A stretch of 56,778 bases of DNA from an uncultured Bacteroidales bacterium (GCA_902779875.1 CACZCX010000005.1:1-56778), one strand, 5' to 3'. Shown: positions 9,345 through 18,892, numbered from the stretch's first letter. Program-made: numbers and translations. The notes: a model not told the origin generated them from the sequence alone.

Positions 9345-10265
9345 ATGGACCAAACAGGCAGAAGTCTGATATCACTCGAAGGGCTTGACAGAGAGGACAT
9401 TCTCTGGCTCTTAGGCCATGCGGCCAAGTTCGAGGCGAACCCCAACAGCAAGATACTGGACGGGAAAATTGTAGCGACCCTTTTCTTTGAGCCTTCAACC
9501 AGGACAAGGCTTAGTTTCGAGACCGCGGTGAACCGTCTGGGCGGCCGTGTAATCGGTTTTTCCGATGCAGCCACGACCAGTTCGTCAAAAGGCGAGACCC
9601 TCAAGGACACCATCATGATGGTAAGCAACTACGCCGACCTGATCATAATGCGACACTACCTGGAGGGAGCAGCCCGCTACGCCAGCGAGGTATCGCCTGT
9701 CCCCATTATCAACGCCGGCGACGGAGCCAACCAGCACCCTTCACAGACCATGCTTGACCTCTACTCCATGCTCAAGACACAGGGCCGTCTGGACGACCTG
9801 AACATATACCTTGTAGGAGACCTTAAGTACGGACGCACGGTACACTCCATGCTCACCGCCATGAGATTCTTCAACCCCACCTTCCATTTCATCTCTCCCG
9901 ATGAGCTCAAGATGCCTGAGGAATACAAGGAATACTGCCGCATACACGGAATTAAGTTCCAGGAGCACTCAAGCTTTGACGAGGACACCATAGCCGATGC
10001 CGACATACTCTACATGACCCGCGTTCAGCGCGAGAGGTTCACCGACCTGATGGAGTACGAGCGCGTCAAGGACATGTTCATACTGCGTAACGACATGCTC
10101 CGCAAGACCAAGCCCAACCTGAGGATCCTGCATCCGCTGCCCAGAGTGAACGAGATCACCCAGGATGTGGATGACAACCCCAAGGCATACTACTTCCAGC
10201 AGGCCAAGAACGGTCTGTTTGTACGTGAGGCCCTTATCTGCAACGCACTGAACCTTCTAAAATGA
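9345..10265 (+). CDS. pyrB: Aspartate carbamoyltransferase catalytic subunit
   Basis: 306 residues from the ATG at 9345. It condenses carbamoyl phosphate with aspartate in pyrimidine synthesis. [13 protein letters not shown] is the carbamoyl-phosphate loop, with later landmarks [20 protein letters not shown] and [12 protein letters not shown] longer in-frame form could start at TTG 9318, but that codon is the last three bases of the candidate -7 box, so the ATG is preferred. It overlaps pyrI by 4 nt (ATGA), as expected for subunits made in fixed ratio. Confidence 0.95.
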   Translation: MDQTGRSLISLEGLDREDILWLLGHAAKFEANPNSKILDGKIVATLFFEPSTRTRLSFETAVNRLGGRVIGFSDAATTSSSKGETLKDTIMMVSNYADLIIMRHYLEGAARYASEVSPVPIINAGDGANQHPSQTMLDLYSMLKTQGRLDDLNIYLVGDLKYGRTVHSMLTAMRFFNPTFHFISPDELKMPEEYKEYCRIHGIKFQEHSSFDEDTIADADILYMTRVQRERFTDLMEYERVKDMFILRNDMLRKTKPNLRILHPLPRVNEITQDVDDNPKAYYFQQAKNGLFVREALICNALNLLK

Positions 10266-10735
10266 CAGCCATGGCAAAAAACGGAAAATCAGAACTGCTG
10301 GTTGCGGCACTCGAGAACGGAACGGTTATAGACCATATCCCCTCCGACAAGGTATTTGACGTAGTCAACCTGCTGGGACTCACAAGCATAGACACCCCCA
10401 TCACCATCGGCGCCAACCTGAGCAGCCGCAAGATGGGAACCAAGGGAATCATAAAGATTGCCGACAAGTTCTTCTCGGAGAAGGAGCTCAGCAAACTCTC
10501 GGTGATCGCGCCCAACATCGTGCTCAACATCATACGCGGCTATGAGGTCGTAGAGAAGAAAAAGATCTCCATGCCCGATGAGGTAAGAGGCATAGTAAAG
10601 TGCAACAACCCCAAATGCATCACCAATCACGAGCCTATGACTACCGTGTTCGATGTGGTGGATAAGGAAAACGGAACCATCAGGTGCCGTTACTGCAACA
10701 AGGACATACACAAAGGCGATATAAGACTGCTCTAA
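10262..10735 (+). CDS. pyrI: Aspartate carbamoyltransferase regulatory subunit
   Basis: 157 residues, the normal length. It binds ATP/CTP allosterically and bridges PyrB trimers. The N-terminal nucleotide-binding domain is followed by a zinc domain with CNNPKC and CRYC as the four Cys ligands. The codons for a second Met at residue 4 (MAKNGK) offer an alternative start; the ATG at 10262 gives the 4-nt overlap with pyrB and is retained. The presence of PyrI implies the allosteric E. coli-type holoenzyme. Confidence 0.95.
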   Translation: MTAMAKNGKSELLVAALENGTVIDHIPSDKVFDVVNLLGLTSIDTPITIGANLSSRKMGTKGIIKIADKFFSEKELSKLSVIAPNIVLNIIRGYEVVEKKKISMPDEVRGIVKCNNPKCITNHEPMTTVFDVVDKENGTIRCRYCNKDIHKGDIRLL

Positions 10736-10738
10736 GCG

Positions 10739-11455
10739 ATGAGATTGCGTGTATTGACATTATTACTTGCAGCGTTACTCCCGAGCATGGCCCAGGCCCA
10801 GCTCATGGACAGGCTCAGCCTGCCCAGCTTCCCGCGTGTGAACATGGGACTGAAGGTGGGATTCGCCGCAACAGGTACATATGTCACTGACGCATATATT
10901 GACGGACATGAGCTGTCGGAATACACCATGGATACCCAGGTGGGCAATTTTGCCGCCGTTCAGTTCAGAGTCAACTCACGCAAGTTCCTGTTCCAGACGG
11001 GTATGTCGGTGGCCCTGAACAAGTCATCGTTCATGATCGACAAGAACAGCTGGAACCCCGATGCCACAAGCAAGGACGAGATGTCAGAGTCCTACTCGAT
11101 GATATCATTCAGCGTACCGTTACAGGTCGGATATCACATCGTAAACAATGACCCCTACTGCATGTCAATCTTTACCGGACCCAGATTCCGTTACATACCC
11201 GATAAGTACTATACGGCTACATTCGAGAACATGGGTCCCAACAAGCTGATAGAGAACCCCACCACCATACTTATGGGATGGAGCATCGGACTCAGCGTAA
11301 AGATAGGACGTACGTTCCTTGACTTTGAGTATGAAGCAGTCATAAACAACCTGTCACACGAGCTCTCCTACGAGAACGGAGCCACCCCCGGGCCTGACAT
11401 CAGGCTGGACAGACGTTTCAGCACGGTGGCATTCTCATACGGAGTAATGTTTTGA
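10739..11455 (+). CDS. Outer-membrane beta-barrel protein (PorT-like / OMP_b-brl family)
   Basis: 238 residues. The first 21 form a signal peptide ending AQA. The mature part alternates polar and hydrophobic residues as in a small barrel of about eight strands (QVGYHIV, FTGPRFRYIP, GWSIGLSVKIG, VAFSYGVMF) and ends in Phe, the residue read by the BAM machine. It begins 3 nt after pyrI and ends 25 nt before glyA, so it is probably cotranscribed with pyrBI. Its function is unknown; a structural or export role is only suggested by the fold. Confidence 0.8.
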   Translation: MRLRVLTLLLAALLPSMAQAQLMDRLSLPSFPRVNMGLKVGFAATGTYVTDAYIDGHELSEYTMDTQVGNFAAVQFRVNSRKFLFQTGMSVALNKSSFMIDKNSWNPDATSKDEMSESYSMISFSVPLQVGYHIVNNDPYCMSIFTGPRFRYIPDKYYTATFENMGPNKLIENPTTILMGWSIGLSVKIGRTFLDFEYEAVINNLSHELSYENGATPGPDIRLDRRFSTVAFSYGVMF

Positions 11456-11480
11456 AAGATTTAAACCAATACAATAAACA

Positions 11481-12761
11481 ATGAAAAGAGACCAAGAAAT
11501 TTTTGACATCATTGAGCGCGAACACCAGCGCCAGGCAAAAGGCATCGAGCTGATTGCCTCCGAGAACTTTGTAAGTGACCAGGTTATGCAGGCCATGGGC
11601 TCATGCCTGACCAACAAGTATGCAGAAGGTTATCCCGGCAAGCGTTACTATGGTGGTTGCGAGGTTGTTGATGAGTCCGAGAGACTTGCCATTGCCCGCA
11701 TCAAGCAGCTTTTCGGTGCCGAATATGCAAACGTACAGCCCCACTCAGGTGCCCAGGCCAATGCAGCAGTACTCCAGGCCGTCCTCAACCCGGGCGACAC
11801 ATTCATGGGACTTAACCTGGCTCACGGTGGTCACCTGTCACACGGTTCAGCTGTAAACTCATCAGGTATTCTTTATCACGCCGTAGGTTACGACCTCAAT
11901 CCTGAGACCGGTCGCGTTGACTACGACAAGATGGAGCAGCAGGCTCTCGAGGTTAAGCCCAAGCTGATCATCGGTGGCGGTTCAGCCTATTCACGCGAGT
12001 GGGATTACGCCCGTATGCGCAAGATTGCCGATGAGGTTGGCGCACTCCTTATGATCGATATGGCACACCCCGCAGGTCTTATTGCAGCAGGTCTGCTCGA
12101 GAACCCTGTCAAGTACGCTCACATTGTTACATCAACAACCCACAAGACACTGCGCGGTCCCCGCGGCGGTATCATCCTGCTGGGTAAGGACTTTGAGGAT
12201 CCCCAGGGTCGCAAGACTCCCAAGGGTGAGATCAAGATGATGTCACAGCTTCTTGACTCAGCCGTATTCCCCGGTATTCAGGGCGGTCCTCTGGAGCACG
12301 TAATCGCTGCCAAGGCCGTTGCATTCGGCGAGGCTCTCCAGCCCGAGTTCAAGGAGTATCAGATCCAGGTTCAGAAGAACGCCAAGAAGCTGGCCGAGGA
12401 GCTGACCAAGCGCGGATTCACAATCGTATCAGGCGGTACCGACAACCACAGCATGCTGGTTGACCTCCGCTCCAAGTATCCTGACCTGACCGGTAAGGTT
12501 GCAGAGAAGGCCCTTGTAGCTGCCGATATCACCGCCAACAAGAACATGGTTCCGTTTGACTCACGCAGCGCATTCCAGACTTCAGGTCTGAGATTCGGTA
12601 CTCCCGCCATCACAACCCGTGGTGCCAAGGAGGACCTGATGGTTACAATCGCCGAGATGATCGAGGAGGTTCTGAACGCTCCCGAGGACGAGGCTGTAAT
12701 CGCAAAGGTTCGCGCCCGCGTAAACAACATCATGAAGGATTATCCCATGTTCGCATATTGA
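11481..12761 (+). CDS. glyA: Serine hydroxymethyltransferase
   Basis: 426 residues. It converts serine and tetrahydrofolate to glycine and methylene-THF with [26 protein letters not shown] and [15 protein letters not shown] are visible; the Lys in THKT (near residue 220) binds PLP. Codon use is strongly biased to GGT, GTT and TCA-type codons compared with the neighbours, as in ppdK, which suggests high expression. A clear terminator follows. Confidence 0.97.
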   Translation: MKRDQEIFDIIEREHQRQAKGIELIASENFVSDQVMQAMGSCLTNKYAEGYPGKRYYGGCEVVDESERLAIARIKQLFGAEYANVQPHSGAQANAAVLQAVLNPGDTFMGLNLAHGGHLSHGSAVNSSGILYHAVGYDLNPETGRVDYDKMEQQALEVKPKLIIGGGSAYSREWDYARMRKIADEVGALLMIDMAHPAGLIAAGLLENPVKYAHIVTSTTHKTLRGPRGGIILLGKDFEDPQGRKTPKGEIKMMSQLLDSAVFPGIQGGPLEHVIAAKAVAFGEALQPEFKEYQIQVQKNAKKLAEELTKRGFTIVSGGTDNHSMLVDLRSKYPDLTGKVAEKALVAADITANKNMVPFDSRSAFQTSGLRFGTPAITTRGAKEDLMVTIAEMIEEVLNAPEDEAVIAKVRARVNNIMKDYPMFAY

Positions 12762-12788
12762 TTGCGACTGCATATCCTCACGACAGAA

Positions 12789-12816
12789 AGTCCGGCCCCG
12801 CGGCCGGACTTTTTTG
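12789..12816 (+). terminator. Rho-independent terminator after glyA
   Basis: Perfect 9-bp GC-rich stem AGTCCGGCC / GGCCGGACT with a 4-nt loop, followed by TTTTTG. It lies 28 nt after the glyA stop. Confidence 0.92.
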
Positions 12817-12849
12817 CGGTTCACGGAACTGCACTTTAATATAAACCTC

Positions 12850-12857
12850 TATTTTTG
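12850..12857 (+). promoter_or_regulatory. Candidate -7 box for pdxB
   Basis: TATTTTTG fits TAnnTTTG and lies 23 nt before the pdxB ATG at 12880, directly after the glyA terminator. No clear -33 TTTG is seen at 19 nt. Confidence 0.5.
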
Positions 12858-12879
12858 CAAGACAGAGACAAGTGACAGA

Positions 12880-14013
12880 ATGAAAATAGTTTGCGATGCA
12901 CATATACCATTCCTCCGCGGTGTACTGGAGCCGTACGCGGAGGTAGCCTATATACCCGGACAGGACATAAGTGCTGATGACGTCCGTGACGCCGACGCCC
13001 TCATGGTCAGGACAAGGACCCGCTGCGACAAGGCATTGCTGGAGGGTTCCAAAGTCCGTTTCATAGCCACCGCTACCATTGGATATGACCACATAGACAC
13101 AGCATGGTGTGAGGCCAACGGCATAGCCTGGACCAATGCGCCAGGCTGCAACTCATGGTCAGTCCAACAATACATGGGATCGCTCTTAGTGTGTCTCTCA
13201 CGCCACTTCGGGTTCGCCCCAAGAGAGAAAACCTTAGGCATTATAGGAGCCGGCAATGTAGGCAGCAAGGTTGCCCGTCTGGCAGCCCTGCTGGGATTCC
13301 GTGTCCTGCTGTGCGACCCACCGCGTGCCCGCAAGGAGGGTGCAGGCGGATTCGTGACAATCGATGAGATTGTGGCTCAATGTGACATCATAAGCTGCCA
13401 CGTCCCCCTGACACGCCAGGGCGATGACGCCACTTACCATCTGTTCGACAGCAAACGCATAGCGTCCCTCCGACCCGACCAGATACTCATAAACACCTCG
13501 CGCGGTGAGATAGTTGACGGTCAGGCACTCAAGGAGGCGCTCAAAAGCAAAAGCATACTTACAGCCGCCCTCGATGTCTGGGAGAACGAGCCCCTGATAG
13601 ACCCCGAGCTGCTCAACCTACTATTTACAGGTACACCCCACATAGCAGGCTATTCGCAGGATGGCAAGGCAAACGGCACCATGATATGCATACAGACCAT
13701 GGCCAAGTACCTGGACCTTCCGCTTACTGACTGGGAGGTGGATGAATTACCGCAACCCGAGGAACCGGCGGAGTTCACCCTTGATGCCGAAGGTCTCAAA
13801 CCCCAGGAGGTTCTGGCCGATGCCATACTGCACACTTACGATGTACGCCAAGATGACGCCCTTTTACGCTCAGACATAAGCTCATTCGAGAAATTACGCT
13901 CATCTTACCGCATCAGAAGAGAGTTCCAGGCATTCTCCGTAATGTTAAAAAATGACCAAACCGGCCGATGCGGAGCATTTTTAAGGGAAATGAGTTTCAA
14001 TATATGTGAATAA
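12880..14013 (+). CDS. pdxB: Erythronate-4-phosphate dehydrogenase
   Basis: 377 residues. It oxidises 4-phosphoerythronate in the DXP-dependent route to pyridoxal phosphate. Features are the N-terminal substrate domain (ADALMVRTRTRC), the Rossmann motif TLGIIGAGNVGSKVA, INTSRGEIVDG, LDVWENEP and TPHIAGYS with the catalytic His, and a C-terminal dimerisation domain of about 90 residues specific to PdxB. An upstream in-frame ATG at 12814 would add 22 residues encoded by the terminator tail and promoter region, so the ATG at 12880 is chosen. Confidence 0.92.
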   Translation: MKIVCDAHIPFLRGVLEPYAEVAYIPGQDISADDVRDADALMVRTRTRCDKALLEGSKVRFIATATIGYDHIDTAWCEANGIAWTNAPGCNSWSVQQYMGSLLVCLSRHFGFAPREKTLGIIGAGNVGSKVARLAALLGFRVLLCDPPRARKEGAGGFVTIDEIVAQCDIISCHVPLTRQGDDATYHLFDSKRIASLRPDQILINTSRGEIVDGQALKEALKSKSILTAALDVWENEPLIDPELLNLLFTGTPHIAGYSQDGKANGTMICIQTMAKYLDLPLTDWEVDELPQPEEPAEFTLDAEGLKPQEVLADAILHTYDVRQDDALLRSDISSFEKLRSSYRIRREFQAFSVMLKNDQTGRCGAFLREMSFNICE

Positions 14014-14075
14014 AAACGTATTTTCGCAAAAATAACAGTTTAGAGAAGCAGAAGACTGAACCTGATTAATAACCT

Positions 14076-15485
14076 ATGAATAATAGACCCTTTATCCACG
14101 AGAACTTTCTACTACAAAACGAAACAGCCGCCCATCTGTTTCACGACCATGCAAAGAAGCTGCCTATAATCGATTACCATTGCCATCTTGACCCCAAGAT
14201 GGTGGCCGAAGACCACAAGTTCCGTTCCATCACCGAACTCTGGCTTGGAGGTGATCATTACAAGTGGCGCGCGCTTCGCACCAACGGCGTAGATGAAAGA
14301 TTCATAACCGGCAACGCTTCAGACTGGGAAAAATTCCAGAAATGGGCGGAGACCATGCCCTACTGCATGCGTAACCCGCTTTACCACTGGTCACACCTGG
14401 AGCTCAAGACCTGTTTCGGGATAGAGAAGGTCCTAAATCCACAGACAGCCAAGGAGATTTATGACGAGTGCAACGAAAAACTGGCAAGTCCGGAGTTCAG
14501 TGCACGCAACCTAATGCTCCACTACAACGTAGAGGCCGTTTGTACGACCGATGACCCCATCGACTCGCTGGAGTATCACAAGCAGATACGTCAGAGCGGA
14601 TTCAAGGTCAAGGTCCTGCCCACCTGGCGTCCGGATATGGCGATGACCGTCGAGGATCCCAAGGCATACCGTGAATACATAGACAAGCTGTCAAAAGTCA
14701 GCGGCGTAAGCATCAACTCTTTCGATGACATTGTAAAGGCCCTCCTGATCCGCCACAAGTATTTTGAGGAGCAGGGTTGCCGTCTGAGCGACCACGGAAT
14801 GGAGGAGTTCTATGCAGAGGACTTCACTGCAGCCGAGCTGGATGCCATATTCAGCAAGGTCTACGGTGGCACCGCCTTGAGCGACATGGAGATACGCAAG
14901 TTCAAGAGCGCCATGCTGCTTGAGTTCGGAAAGATGGATGCCGACACCGGATGGACCCAGCAGTTCCATTACGGAGTAATCCGAAACAATAACACCAAGA
15001 TGTTCAACCTGATCGGTAAGGATACCGGTTTCGATTCCATGGCTCAGGTCATGACCGCCAAATCCATGAACCGCTACCTGGACCGCCTGAACAGCATGGA
15101 CAAACTGACCAAGACCATTCTGTACAACCTTAACCCGAGCGATTTCGAGATGGTAGGTACCACCATAGGTAACTTCCAGGACGGATCCGTTCCGGGCAAG
15201 ATACAGCTTGGCGCCGGTTGGTGGTTCCTGGATCAGAAGAACGGAATGGAACAGCAGATGCAGGTACTGAGCATGCTCGGCCTCATTTCCAGATTCGTGG
15301 GAATGCTGACCGACAGCCGTTCCTTTGTATCTTACCCCCGCCACGAGTATTTCCGTCGCATACTCTGCAACCTTATCGGAACCGACGTGGAGAAGGGTGA
15401 GATCCCGTCAAGTGAGATGCCTCGTATAGAGCAGATGATCGAGGACATCTCTTACTACAACGCCAAGAAGTTCTTTAACTTCTGA
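14076..15485 (+). CDS. uxaC: Glucuronate/uronate isomerase
   Basis: 469 residues. It isomerises D-glucuronate to D-fructuronate and D-galacturonate to D-tagaturonate, the first step of hexuronate catabolism. IIDYHCHLDP carries the metal-binding HxH region typical of this amidohydrolase-superfamily enzyme, and LGGDHYKWRALRTNGV is family-specific. No uxuA, uxuB, kdgK or transporter gene is adjacent, so in this genome it is separated from the rest of the pathway. A possible -7 box TATTTTCG (one mismatch) lies at 14019-14026. Confidence 0.96.
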   Translation: MNNRPFIHENFLLQNETAAHLFHDHAKKLPIIDYHCHLDPKMVAEDHKFRSITELWLGGDHYKWRALRTNGVDERFITGNASDWEKFQKWAETMPYCMRNPLYHWSHLELKTCFGIEKVLNPQTAKEIYDECNEKLASPEFSARNLMLHYNVEAVCTTDDPIDSLEYHKQIRQSGFKVKVLPTWRPDMAMTVEDPKAYREYIDKLSKVSGVSINSFDDIVKALLIRHKYFEEQGCRLSDHGMEEFYAEDFTAAELDAIFSKVYGGTALSDMEIRKFKSAMLLEFGKMDADTGWTQQFHYGVIRNNNTKMFNLIGKDTGFDSMAQVMTAKSMNRYLDRLNSMDKLTKTILYNLNPSDFEMVGTTIGNFQDGSVPGKIQLGAGWWFLDQKNGMEQQMQVLSMLGLISRFVGMLTDSRSFVSYPRHEYFRRILCNLIGTDVEKGEIPSSEMPRIEQMIEDISYYNAKKFFNF

Positions 15486-15492
15486 CGTTTGA

Positions 15493-15511
15493 ACGTCGCG
15501 GGATGCGACGT
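15493..15511 (+). other. Short hairpin between uxaC and the FAS1 gene
   Basis: Perfect 7-bp stem ACGTCGC / GCGACGT with a 5-nt loop GGGAT. There is no T-run after it, so it is not a standard terminator; it could stabilise the uxaC 3' end. Confidence 0.45.
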
Positions 15512-15546
15512 CCACTACAAAACTGTAACCTAAATTACCACCAATA

Positions 15547-17649
15547 ATGAGAATTAAAAAGTTTTCTGCAACCGGCATCATAGCATCCCTCTCATTTGCT
15601 GTGTTCTGCCTTACCGGATGTGTTAGCGAACAGCATCCCGGTACCTACTACACGTTCACCGGGCATACGATTGCATCGGAACTGGAAAGCCGCCCTGAGG
15701 ACTTCAGCGAGTTCATCAAGGTCCTTAAGCTCGCACATGACGACTCACGCCGTGGAGGAGCCAGTCTCTGGACCGAACTCTCTACTTACGGCGAGCATAC
15801 CGTATTCGCACCCTACAACGCATGTATCGAGGAGTTCCTCAAGGAGCGTTCACAATTGGCAGGACGTACCTACAACTCCATCGAGGACCTGTACCAGTGG
15901 GAGCCTACAGTAATCGATACCCTGGCCAAGACCCATATGGTAGACATCACATGCTATGTGGGCGAGATGAAAGCCGGTTCGTTCCCCAAGACCAACATGA
16001 ACGACAAGTATCTTACCCTGTCGTTTGATTCGGTCCTCAACACCGTAAACGGAACTGACTCGACCTACCGTCTGCGCAGATGCGTGAACAAGTTCTCTCA
16101 TATCGTAGAGAGAGATGACTCCTGCACCAACGGTGTTATTCACACCATTGACAAGTGCATCAACTTTAAGGGTAGTTACGTTTACGACCTTATCGAGGAG
16201 AACCCCGAGACCTCACTCTTTGCCGAGGCCCTCAAGGTTACAGGCCTGTCAGGTCCTAACAACCTCCTGAACAAGTACAAGGATGAGGAGTACAAGATCG
16301 GTGACGACTCAACCGGAACCACCTCCAAGGTTACCCTGATTTCAGCCACCAAGACCTACCGTGTAAGCTATTGGGCTGAGAGAAAGGACTGCTTTACCGT
16401 ATTCACCGTCACCAACAAGATTTTCCATGACAAGTACGGAGTCGATGACCTGGACGGTCTGGTTGCGCTGGCCAAGAGCATCTATGACCCCACCTATCCC
16501 GAGGATGCGAACATAACGGATTTCAAGGACCGCAAGAACTCGCTCAACCGATTCATGTCCTACCATATCCTGCCGTTCGGCTGCTCTCCCAGCAACTTCA
16601 ACACCAACCTGGAGATGATCACCACCTACAATGCCGGTGTAACCGATCCTGAGGACTTCTTTGAGACCGTTTCACCCCATACCCTTATGCGTATTTCGAC
16701 TGCCAAGTCAGCATCGGGATTCTATGATAAGGTATACATCAACCGTATGGGTAAAGAAGGCAACGGCACAAGAGACTATGAAGGTCCGTACTATGACGGC
16801 GTAAGGATACTCGGATTCGATGAGTCCGGTGACGCCCAGCAGATTGCCGATAACGGTTATGTACTGTTCGTAGAGGACATCCTCAAATATGACAACGAGA
16901 CACGTCTCAAGATACTGAACCGCCGTCTGAGAATTGACTGCGCCACCCTGTCGCCTGACTTCATAACATCAGGTGCAAGACAGTACTACTACGGAGAACA
17001 CAAGTCAGGTTCAGACCGCCCCGGATTCGGATTCCGTGATCCCATGAACTTCAGCTCCATCTACGGTGATTACGTACTCTCCGTCCGTCCCGTAAACAAG
17101 AGTGACAGTTACGCCTACGAGGGCGACGGTGTGGATATCATGGGTAACTTTGACATCTGCATCAAGCTGCCGCCTATACCGTATGACGGAACATGGGAGC
17201 TCCGACTCTCCACCAGATGTAACTCAGCCTGCGGTATCGTACAGCACTTTATCGGAACATCACAGACCGGAGTACCCGATTCATGGACTCCGCTCGGCAT
17301 TCCTACCGACCTCCGTGCCAGCGACCTGAAGGGCAACCCCACAATTGGTTGGTATGACGATTCAGATCTGGACGATGACCCCGAGGCCATCGATGCTGCC
17401 GACAAGGCTATGCACAACAGAGGCTGGATGAAGGGTCCCGACTCACAGAAGACCTCGACAGGCACCAACCACAGAGACGTCAGCACCATGGCACGCCGTA
17501 TCCTCATGACCGAATACATGCGTGCTAACAATGACTATTATCTGCGCATCAAGCAGGTGCTGCAGGACGACGAATCAGCACAGTTCCTGTTCGACTACCT
17601 GGAACTGGTACCGAAAGTTGTTTATGACAACACTGAGGACAAGCTCTGA
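15547..17649 (+). CDS. Large FAS1 (fasciclin)-domain lipoprotein
   Basis: 700 residues. A type II signal peptide ends in the lipobox LTGC (Cys near residue 25), so the protein is lipid-anchored. At about residues 40-210 a FAS1 domain is visible: HTVFAPYNACIEEFL near its start, KTHMVDITCYVGEM in the middle and NGVIHTIDKC at its end. A second FAS1-like copy is suggested at about 220-450 (YHILPFGC, NGYVLFVEDIL). The final 230 residues look like a beta-rich carbohydrate- or surface-exposed domain (PYDGTWELRLSTRCN). FAS1 domains mediate adhesion, and in Bacteroidetes such lipoproteins often accompany SusC/SusD pairs, but none is present here. A strong terminator follows. Confidence 0.82.
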   Translation: MRIKKFSATGIIASLSFAVFCLTGCVSEQHPGTYYTFTGHTIASELESRPEDFSEFIKVLKLAHDDSRRGGASLWTELSTYGEHTVFAPYNACIEEFLKERSQLAGRTYNSIEDLYQWEPTVIDTLAKTHMVDITCYVGEMKAGSFPKTNMNDKYLTLSFDSVLNTVNGTDSTYRLRRCVNKFSHIVERDDSCTNGVIHTIDKCINFKGSYVYDLIEENPETSLFAEALKVTGLSGPNNLLNKYKDEEYKIGDDSTGTTSKVTLISATKTYRVSYWAERKDCFTVFTVTNKIFHDKYGVDDLDGLVALAKSIYDPTYPEDANITDFKDRKNSLNRFMSYHILPFGCSPSNFNTNLEMITTYNAGVTDPEDFFETVSPHTLMRISTAKSASGFYDKVYINRMGKEGNGTRDYEGPYYDGVRILGFDESGDAQQIADNGYVLFVEDILKYDNETRLKILNRRLRIDCATLSPDFITSGARQYYYGEHKSGSDRPGFGFRDPMNFSSIYGDYVLSVRPVNKSDSYAYEGDGVDIMGNFDICIKLPPIPYDGTWELRLSTRCNSACGIVQHFIGTSQTGVPDSWTPLGIPTDLRASDLKGNPTIGWYDDSDLDDDPEAIDAADKAMHNRGWMKGPDSQKTSTGTNHRDVSTMARRILMTEYMRANNDYYLRIKQVLQDDESAQFLFDYLELVPKVVYDNTEDKL

Positions 17650-17665
17650 TTTATAACGAATTACG

Positions 17666-17709
17666 ATAATGCTCCGGTGCAGAGGACATCGGAGCATTAT
17701 TTTTTTTGA
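17666..17709 (+). terminator. Rho-independent terminator after the FAS1 gene
   Basis: Perfect 11-bp stem ATAATGCTCCG / CGGAGCATTAT, 13-nt loop, then eight T residues. It separates the FAS1 transcript from the tRNA-Lys promoter. Confidence 0.93.
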
Positions 17710-17728
17710 AAAAAAGTAGCCATTTCGT

Positions 17729-17759
17729 TTTGGAGTAATCACAAAAAGAAGTACCTTTG
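17729..17759 (+). promoter_or_regulatory. Promoter of tRNA-Lys (textbook Bacteroidetes form)
   Basis: TTTG at 17729-17732, 19 nt, then TACCTTTG at 17752-17759. Both boxes match the Bacteroidetes consensus exactly. The expected transcript start near 17766 is about 18 nt before the mature tRNA; the leader holds a small hairpin (CGCTTT / AAAGCG). Confidence 0.88.
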
Positions 17760-17783
17760 CATCGCTTTTAAGGAAAGCGCGAT

Positions 17784-17856
17784 GCGCGATTAGCTCAGTT
17801 GGTAGAGCAATTGACTCTTAATCAATGGGTCCAGGGTTCGAATCCCTGATCGCGTA
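17784..17856 (+). tRNA. tRNA-Lys, anticodon CTT
   Basis: 73 nt fold as a full cloverleaf. The acceptor strands are GCGCGAT and ATCGCGT (first pair G-T). The D arm contains AGTTGGTA, the anticodon stem is ATTGA/TCAAT with loop CTCTTAA, so positions 34-36 are CTT reading AAG (Lys). The T arm is CAGGG-TTCGAAT-CCCTG and the discriminator is A. CCA is not encoded (the next bases are CGA), as is common in Bacteroidetes. Confidence 0.94.
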
Positions 17857-17863
17857 CGAAAGA

Positions 17864-17892
17864 AAGGAGACCTGAACGGCCTCCTTTTTTCT
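17864..17892 (+). terminator. Terminator downstream of tRNA-Lys
   Basis: Stem AAGGAGaCC / GGcCTCCTT with one mismatch and a 5-nt loop, then TTTTC. It is nested inside a longer inverted repeat formed by the tRNA 3' end (17847-17856) and its reverse complement at 17893-17902. Confidence 0.75.
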
Positions 17893-18088
17893 TACGCGAT
17901 CACGCGACCTTTTTTTAGTTCGCTCCACGAACGCGCTCCCTCTGGGAGCTTGGCGGCCCTCCGGGTCCGCGGTCTCGCTCGTTGCCTCGCTCGCTCCAAT
18001 ACGTATAAACACGCGTAGCCAGCCATTGAAATGGCTGGCTACCTTTGTTTTATGCCTACGGCATATTTGGTGCCTACGGCACCTTACC
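17893..18088. other. Gene-free stretch rich in small hairpins
   Basis: This stretch holds no credible gene. It contains the inverted copy of the tRNA 3' end (17893-17902), a T-run at 17910-17916, a hairpin GCTCCC/GGGAGC, a 12-bp perfect stem GTAGCCAGCCAT / ATGGCTGGCTAC with loop TGAA (18015-18042) followed by CTTTGTTTT, and two copies of the small palindrome TGCCTACGGCA near 18052-18083. The 12-bp hairpin may act as a plus-strand backup terminator. The gene at 18089-18892 ends just after this stretch. Confidence 0.55.
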
Positions 18089-18892
18089 TTATTCGAAGGT
18101 GTAGAGGGGGCTGGGAGTGGTGCGTTTGAGGGCGGTCAGGTGAACGTCCTTGCCGGGAATTATACCGACGCCACGGAGCTCGTATTCTACGGTCTTGTAG
18201 GCTATCTCGGGATGGTTGTTCTCACCGCTCAGATGGCAGAGCCAGATATACTTCATATCGGGCGTCATGTTCTCAGCCAGGAACTTGGCGGTGGTCTTGT
18301 TGCTCAGATGGCCCTTGGGACTGGTTATGCGATCCTTGAGGAACTGCGGATAGTTGCCCATACGGAGCATGTCCTCGTCATAGTTGGCCTCCATGATGAG
18401 ATAGTTGGCCTGCAGGATGTATTTGGAAGCGGTCTCGGTAATCTGACCGAGGTCGGTCACGAAACAGAACACCTTGCCGTCCACGACCACACGGTAACCC
18501 ACATTGTCGGTACCGTCATGAGGGACCTCAAAAGGGGTGATGACGAACTCGCGGAATTCAAAAGGCACCTCCTTCTCCACATAATGAACGCAGCTTGACA
18601 GTTTCTCCGTCATGCAGTAGTTGTTGTTTATACCCTCGTGTGTCTCACGGGTAGCATAAACGGGGATGTTGCACTTTTCACCAAGGTTTCCGAGTGCCTT
18701 GATGTGGTCGGCGTGATCATGCGTCACGAACACGGCCATCACTCTCTCAAAAGGGATACCGGCATCCTTGAGATATCCCTTTATCTGTTTTACCGGGATG
18801 CCGGCGTCAATCAGGATTGCATGTTCGTCTGTGCCAAGATAGTAGCAGTTGCCGCTGCTTCCACTTGACAAACTCATAAAGTTGATCTTCAT
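18089..18892 (-). CDS. MBL-fold metallo-hydrolase (YycJ/WalJ-like)
   Basis: 267 residues. The N-terminus MSLSSGSSGNCYYL and the metal motif HDHADH (near residue 60), with a later CHLSGENN, match the YycJ/WalJ group of metallo-beta-lactamase-fold hydrolases. In Firmicutes this group is linked to cell-wall control and DNA repair, and exonuclease activity has been proposed; the Bacteroidales role is not known to me. It is cytoplasmic and has no close partner: tamL ends about 48 nt upstream in the same direction. Confidence 0.88.
   Translation of the reverse strand: MKINFMSLSSGSSGNCYYLGTDEHAILIDAGIPVKQIKGYLKDAGIPFERVMAVFVTHDHADHIKALGNLGEKCNIPVYATRETHEGINNNYCMTEKLSSCVHYVEKEVPFEFREFVITPFEVPHDGTDNVGYRVVVDGKVFCFVTDLGQITETASKYILQANYLIMEANYDEDMLRMGNYPQFLKDRITSPKGHLSNKTTAKFLAENMTPDMKYIWLCHLSGENNHPEIAYKTVEYELRGVGIIPGKDVHLTALKRTTPSPLYTFE

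Noticed and set aside
17784-17902. tRNA-Lys as the attachment site of an integrated element
   Set aside because: No integrase or direct repeat of the tRNA end was seen; the repeat present is inverted.
17818-18012. 64-codon minus-strand frame overlapping the tRNA
   Set aside because: Its end reads the tRNA backwards and the rest is a hairpin-rich spacer; a typical false frame.
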